NCBI RefSeq assembly: GCF_002150035.1
Contig: NZ_NETS01000008.1
Span: 558,001 to 622,000, forward strand
Source: Leptospira venezuelensis
GTDB lineage: Bacteria; Spirochaetota; Leptospiria; Leptospirales; Leptospiraceae
Direction of reading: 5' to 3'
Length of the DNA: 64,000 bases
The notes below the pieces were generated by a model that did no database searches, was not told the origin of the DNA, and was given only the letters and a program-made list of their open reading frames with translations. How positions within the stretch are numbered: the stretch's first letter is position 1; each line of letters opens with the position of its first letter. Shown one piece after another: positions 61,539 to 64,000 of the stretch. The translations under genes were made by a program, and so were the position numbers.

Positions 61539-62303
61539 ATGAAAGATACAAAAGTAAAAATAAAATCCCGCCATTTCAATTTTTTCTACGGTGAGAACCA
61601 GGCATTACATGATATCTCCTTAGAGATCCATGCGAAGAAGGTCACTGCATTCATAGGACCTTCCGGCTGTGGTAAATCCACTTTTTTAAGATCTATCAAT
61701 CGTATGAATGATGTGATAGATAGTTCTAAAGTGAATGGCAAACTGGAAATAGATGGGATCAATATTTATGATCCTCTAATGAATGTTGTGGAACTTAGAA
61801 AAAGAGTCGGAATGGTTTTCCAAAAATCATTCCCTTTTCCTAAATCTATTTATGAAAATATCGCCTACGGACTCAAACTGAATGGTAAGGTTTCTAAAGA
61901 TGAGATGGACCATATTGTTGAAGAAAGTTTGAGAAAGTCCGCACTCTGGAAAGAAGTTAAAGACAGATTGAATGATAGTGCCCTCGGACTTTCCGGCGGC
62001 CAACAACAAAGGTTATGTATTGCTAGAGCTATCGCAATGAATCCTGAAGTTATCCTAATGGATGAACCTTGCTCTGCATTAGATCCGATCTCTACTAAAA
62101 AAGTAGAAGAGTTCATTTCAGAATTTAAGGATTCTTATACAATAGTGATCGTTACCCATAATATGCAACAGGCTGCTAGGGTAAGTGATTATACCGGTTT
62201 CTTCTATATGGGTCGTTTGGTGGAATTCGACACTACCAAAAAGATGTTCCATGATCCTTCTAAAAAGGAAACAGAGGATTATATCTCCGGAAAATTCGGT
62301 TGA
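61539..62303 (+). CDS. pstB: Phosphate ABC transporter ATP-binding protein
   Basis: 254 residues. Walker A GPSGCGKST, the Q-loop VGMVFQKSFPFPKSIYEN, signature LSGGQQQRLCIARA, Walker B VILMDEPCSALDP and switch His in VTHNM. Energises PstCA. No phoU follows; pst genes in many bacteria are followed by phoU, so it must lie elsewhere or be missing. Confidence 0.96.
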   Translation: MKDTKVKIKSRHFNFFYGENQALHDISLEIHAKKVTAFIGPSGCGKSTFLRSINRMNDVIDSSKVNGKLEIDGINIYDPLMNVVELRKRVGMVFQKSFPFPKSIYENIAYGLKLNGKVSKDEMDHIVEESLRKSALWKEVKDRLNDSALGLSGGQQQRLCIARAIAMNPEVILMDEPCSALDPISTKKVEEFISEFKDSYTIVIVTHNMQQAARVSDYTGFFYMGRLVEFDTTKKMFHDPSKKETEDYISGKFG

Positions 62304-62328
62304 TATCAAATCGAATATTCCTCTGAAA

Positions 62329-62355
62329 ATGCCTGCTTTCTGCAGGCATTTTTTT
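62329..62355 (+). terminator. Intrinsic terminator after pstB
   Basis: ATGCCTGC pairs perfectly with GCAGGCAT over a 5-nt loop, followed by a run of seven T. The clear end of the pst transcript. Confidence 0.92.
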
Positions 62356-62400
62356 ATGCTATTCTGTAACCAAAACTATAAATCTTCGAAGTTTCCCTCA

Positions 62401-62946
62401 ATGAGGCAGACGAAATCAGACTTAACCGATTCACTCGAGATTATTTTTTCGAGATTCGCGGACCTACTCCTTAGGATCTCAGAAAAAAGTTATACTCGTC
62501 CATTACATCTATTATCAGGTGTAAGCATTGGCAAACAGGTTCGCCATTGTTTGGAATTTGCAGAAGCAGTAATAAATGGATATGATACGGGGCTTGTTTC
62601 TTATGATCAAAGGGAAAGAAATCCTCTTTATGAAAATTCTCCTAAAGCAGCTGCAGATCGCCTTCTTGAATTAATAAAAGAATACGATCTAAGAGATTGG
62701 GAAGGAGAAGTCCAAGTTTCTTACTTAGTCCATTCTTCTTCCGGGATAGAGAATATAGTAAGGTCCTCTTGGGAAAGAGAATTACTTTATGTGCAAGAAC
62801 ATACAATTCATCATGAAGCGATTATTAGAGTAGCTCTCGAACATGATCTCGGGTTTGAAGATATTCCGGAAAGTTTTGGGTTTGCAATTTCCACTCTGCA
62901 ATATAATTCAAATCAGCTAATTCTATCCTGGGATCCAGTTATCTAA
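62401..62946 (+). CDS. DinB-like protein
   Basis: 181 residues from the ATG at 62401; longer readings cross the pstB end and the terminator. Helical, with the DinB-superfamily histidine pattern: RHCLEFAEAVINGYDTGLV near the front and VQEHTIHHEAIIRVALEHDL at the end (likely metal ligands). DinB-like four-helix proteins are often metal-dependent thiol transferases, but the function here is not known. Its stop overlaps the next start by one base (TAATG), so the two are coupled. Confidence 0.75.
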   Translation: MRQTKSDLTDSLEIIFSRFADLLLRISEKSYTRPLHLLSGVSIGKQVRHCLEFAEAVINGYDTGLVSYDQRERNPLYENSPKAAADRLLELIKEYDLRDWEGEVQVSYLVHSSSGIENIVRSSWERELLYVQEHTIHHEAIIRVALEHDLGFEDIPESFGFAISTLQYNSNQLILSWDPVI

Positions 62947-64000
62947 TGTTAGAAACTCAGACAGAACAAGATCTTCTCAAGAAATCAGATCCTATGGAAT
63001 TCTGGCCCACTTGGAAATTGTATCTACCTCTGATCCCGTATATTGCATTTGAATCAATTCGTTCTATTCGACCAGGTTCACTTTCTTCTTTAGGCTTTGG
63101 AACAATTGCTGCCGCAAATCCCGATATCCCTTTAGGAGGGCTTGTAGGAGAATCAAAATATCAAATTTTACAAAAACTAAATTCTAAGCATGTACTAAAA
63201 TTCTTTTCAGTCTCCAAAGGTTCTAAAGATATAAATACTATTTTAGAAAAAATGAATTCTCTAGGACTCGATTTTCCCATCATACTCAAACCTGATTCGG
63301 GGCAAAGAGGACAAGGAGTCAGAAAAGTCCAAAGTCCTGAACATTTGGAAGAATGTTTACAAGAATCAAATGTAGATCTTCTGATCCAAGAATATCATCC
63401 TGGTCCGTTCGAAGTCGGAGTTTTTTATTATAGATATCCGAATGAATCCAAAGGCAGAATATTCTCTATCACCAGAAAAGTATTTCCGAAATTGACTGGA
63501 AATGGAATATCAACTCTTTCTCAATTGGTAGAAAACCATCCCAGATTCAAAATACAGAAAAAAACATTTCAAAAAAGATTTTCCGAAACTTGGGAGAAGG
63601 TCCCTACTTTAGGAGAGATCATTTGCCTCTCGGAAGCAGGGAATCATTGCCAAGGAACCTTATTTCTGGACGGATCGGAATGGATCACTCCTGAGTTAGA
63701 AGATAAGATCCACGAGATTTCATCAACCTTTAAAGGTTTCTATTTTGGCAGATACGATATTCGATTTTCTTCTCTAAAAGATTTTTTGGAGGGAAAGGAT
63801 CTCAATATAGTAGAATTAAACGGAGTCACCTCTGAATCCACAAACATATACGACCCCAGATTTTCGTTTAAAGAAAGATACTCCATACTATTCTCCCAGT
63901 GGAAGATACTCTTCCAAATTTCCAGACAATCAAAAGCAAAAGGTTCTGGCCTTTTCTCTATCCTGAAAGCTTTGTATATTTTTTATTTCGGGGATAGGAT
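62946..64000 (+). CDS. ATP-grasp enzyme, cut by window edge
   Basis: 351 codons before the window ends. Near residue 115 an ATP-grasp core begins: FPIILKPDSGQRGQGVRKVQ, LIQEYHPGPFEVGVFYY and the metal-binding FGRYDIRF / IVELNGVTSESTNIYD. Enzymes of this fold join a carboxylate to an amine or thiol through an acyl-phosphate. Substrate unknown; the closest by look are D-Ala-D-Ala ligase-like proteins. Translationally coupled to the DinB-like gene, so they probably act in one small pathway. Confidence 0.75.
   Translation, partial: MLETQTEQDLLKKSDPMEFWPTWKLYLPLIPYIAFESIRSIRPGSLSSLGFGTIAAANPDIPLGGLVGESKYQILQKLNSKHVLKFFSVSKGSKDINTILEKMNSLGLDFPIILKPDSGQRGQGVRKVQSPEHLEECLQESNVDLLIQEYHPGPFEVGVFYYRYPNESKGRIFSITRKVFPKLTGNGISTLSQLVENHPRFKIQKKTFQKRFSETWEKVPTLGEIICLSEAGNHCQGTLFLDGSEWITPELEDKIHEISSTFKGFYFGRYDIRFSSLKDFLEGKDLNIVELNGVTSESTNIYDPRFSFKERYSILFSQWKILFQISRQSKAKGSGLFSILKALYIFYFGDR

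Noticed and set aside
62303..62400. phoU after pstB
   Set aside because: The gap holds only a terminator; the next gene is DinB-like by its histidine pattern and not PhoU.
1..64000. CRISPR arrays, tRNA or rRNA genes and phage or insertion-sequence genes
   Set aside because: No regular spacer repeats, cloverleaf tRNA-like arms, transposases or integrases were seen; intergenic repeats are irregular inverted words rather than CRISPR units.

Overview
The window reads as a chromosomal segment of a Leptospira species or close relative (Spirochaetota, Leptospirales). This is inferred from gene content: many spirochaete-style lipoproteins, LL-diaminopimelate aminotransferase, the LpxI/LpxB lipid A pair, an exported rhodanese-like lipoprotein, a class III cyclase, several TolC/RND-type proteins and AT-rich coding sequence. 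No rRNA, tRNA, insertion sequence or CRISPR array was recognised. Gene density is high and the genes lie in short co-directional operons.

Layout. 1-11.9 kb (minus strand): a truncated alpha/beta hydrolase, a WG-repeat protein, small exported proteins, a NifU-like/pentapeptide fusion, rpmE-rho, a PAS/Fis-type regulator, two exported proteins of unknown role, and pyrB-DUF2203-dapL. 12-24.4 kb: a desaturase-RND pump pair, a metallo-beta-lactamase-fold lipoprotein, an outer-membrane barrel, ruvA, an adenylate cyclase, a DUF819 membrane protein, DoxX and a two-domain rhodanese lipoprotein. 24.8-38 kb: sucCD, a TolC-family protein, an SH3/FmdB/lpxI/lpxB run, and on the other strand a UvrD-type helicase, a TPR lipoprotein and an AsmA-like protein. 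38-45.8 kb: NUDIX, an MFS exporter and an M1 aminopeptidase, convergent with an AlkB alkane hydroxylase, then a GGDEF/EAL protein.

The most notable part is 45.9-62.3 kb, entirely on the plus strand. It looks like a complete envelope-spanning phosphate acquisition locus. It holds a small membrane protein, a beta-helix lipoprotein, a second lipoprotein, a TonB-dependent receptor with a carboxypeptidase-regulatory N-domain, ExbB-ExbD-ExbD-TonB, a spinster-type MFS, an OprP/OprO-like porin, a small lipoprotein, and PstS-PstC-PstA-PstB. Five of its promoter regions carry direct repeats of a YGTAAY hexamer spaced by multiples of 11 bp (mostly exactly 11), the geometry of a Pho box. This ties the TonB system and the Pst system into one probable regulon, although no phoB, phoR or phoU lies in the window. 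It ends with a DinB-like protein and an ATP-grasp enzyme that runs off the edge.

Between genes there are two repeat families: imperfect inverted repeats built on CACGCAGAG / TCTCTGTGCGAAA words (at least six places), and a palindrome GTNGGAAYTCCNAC (four places).
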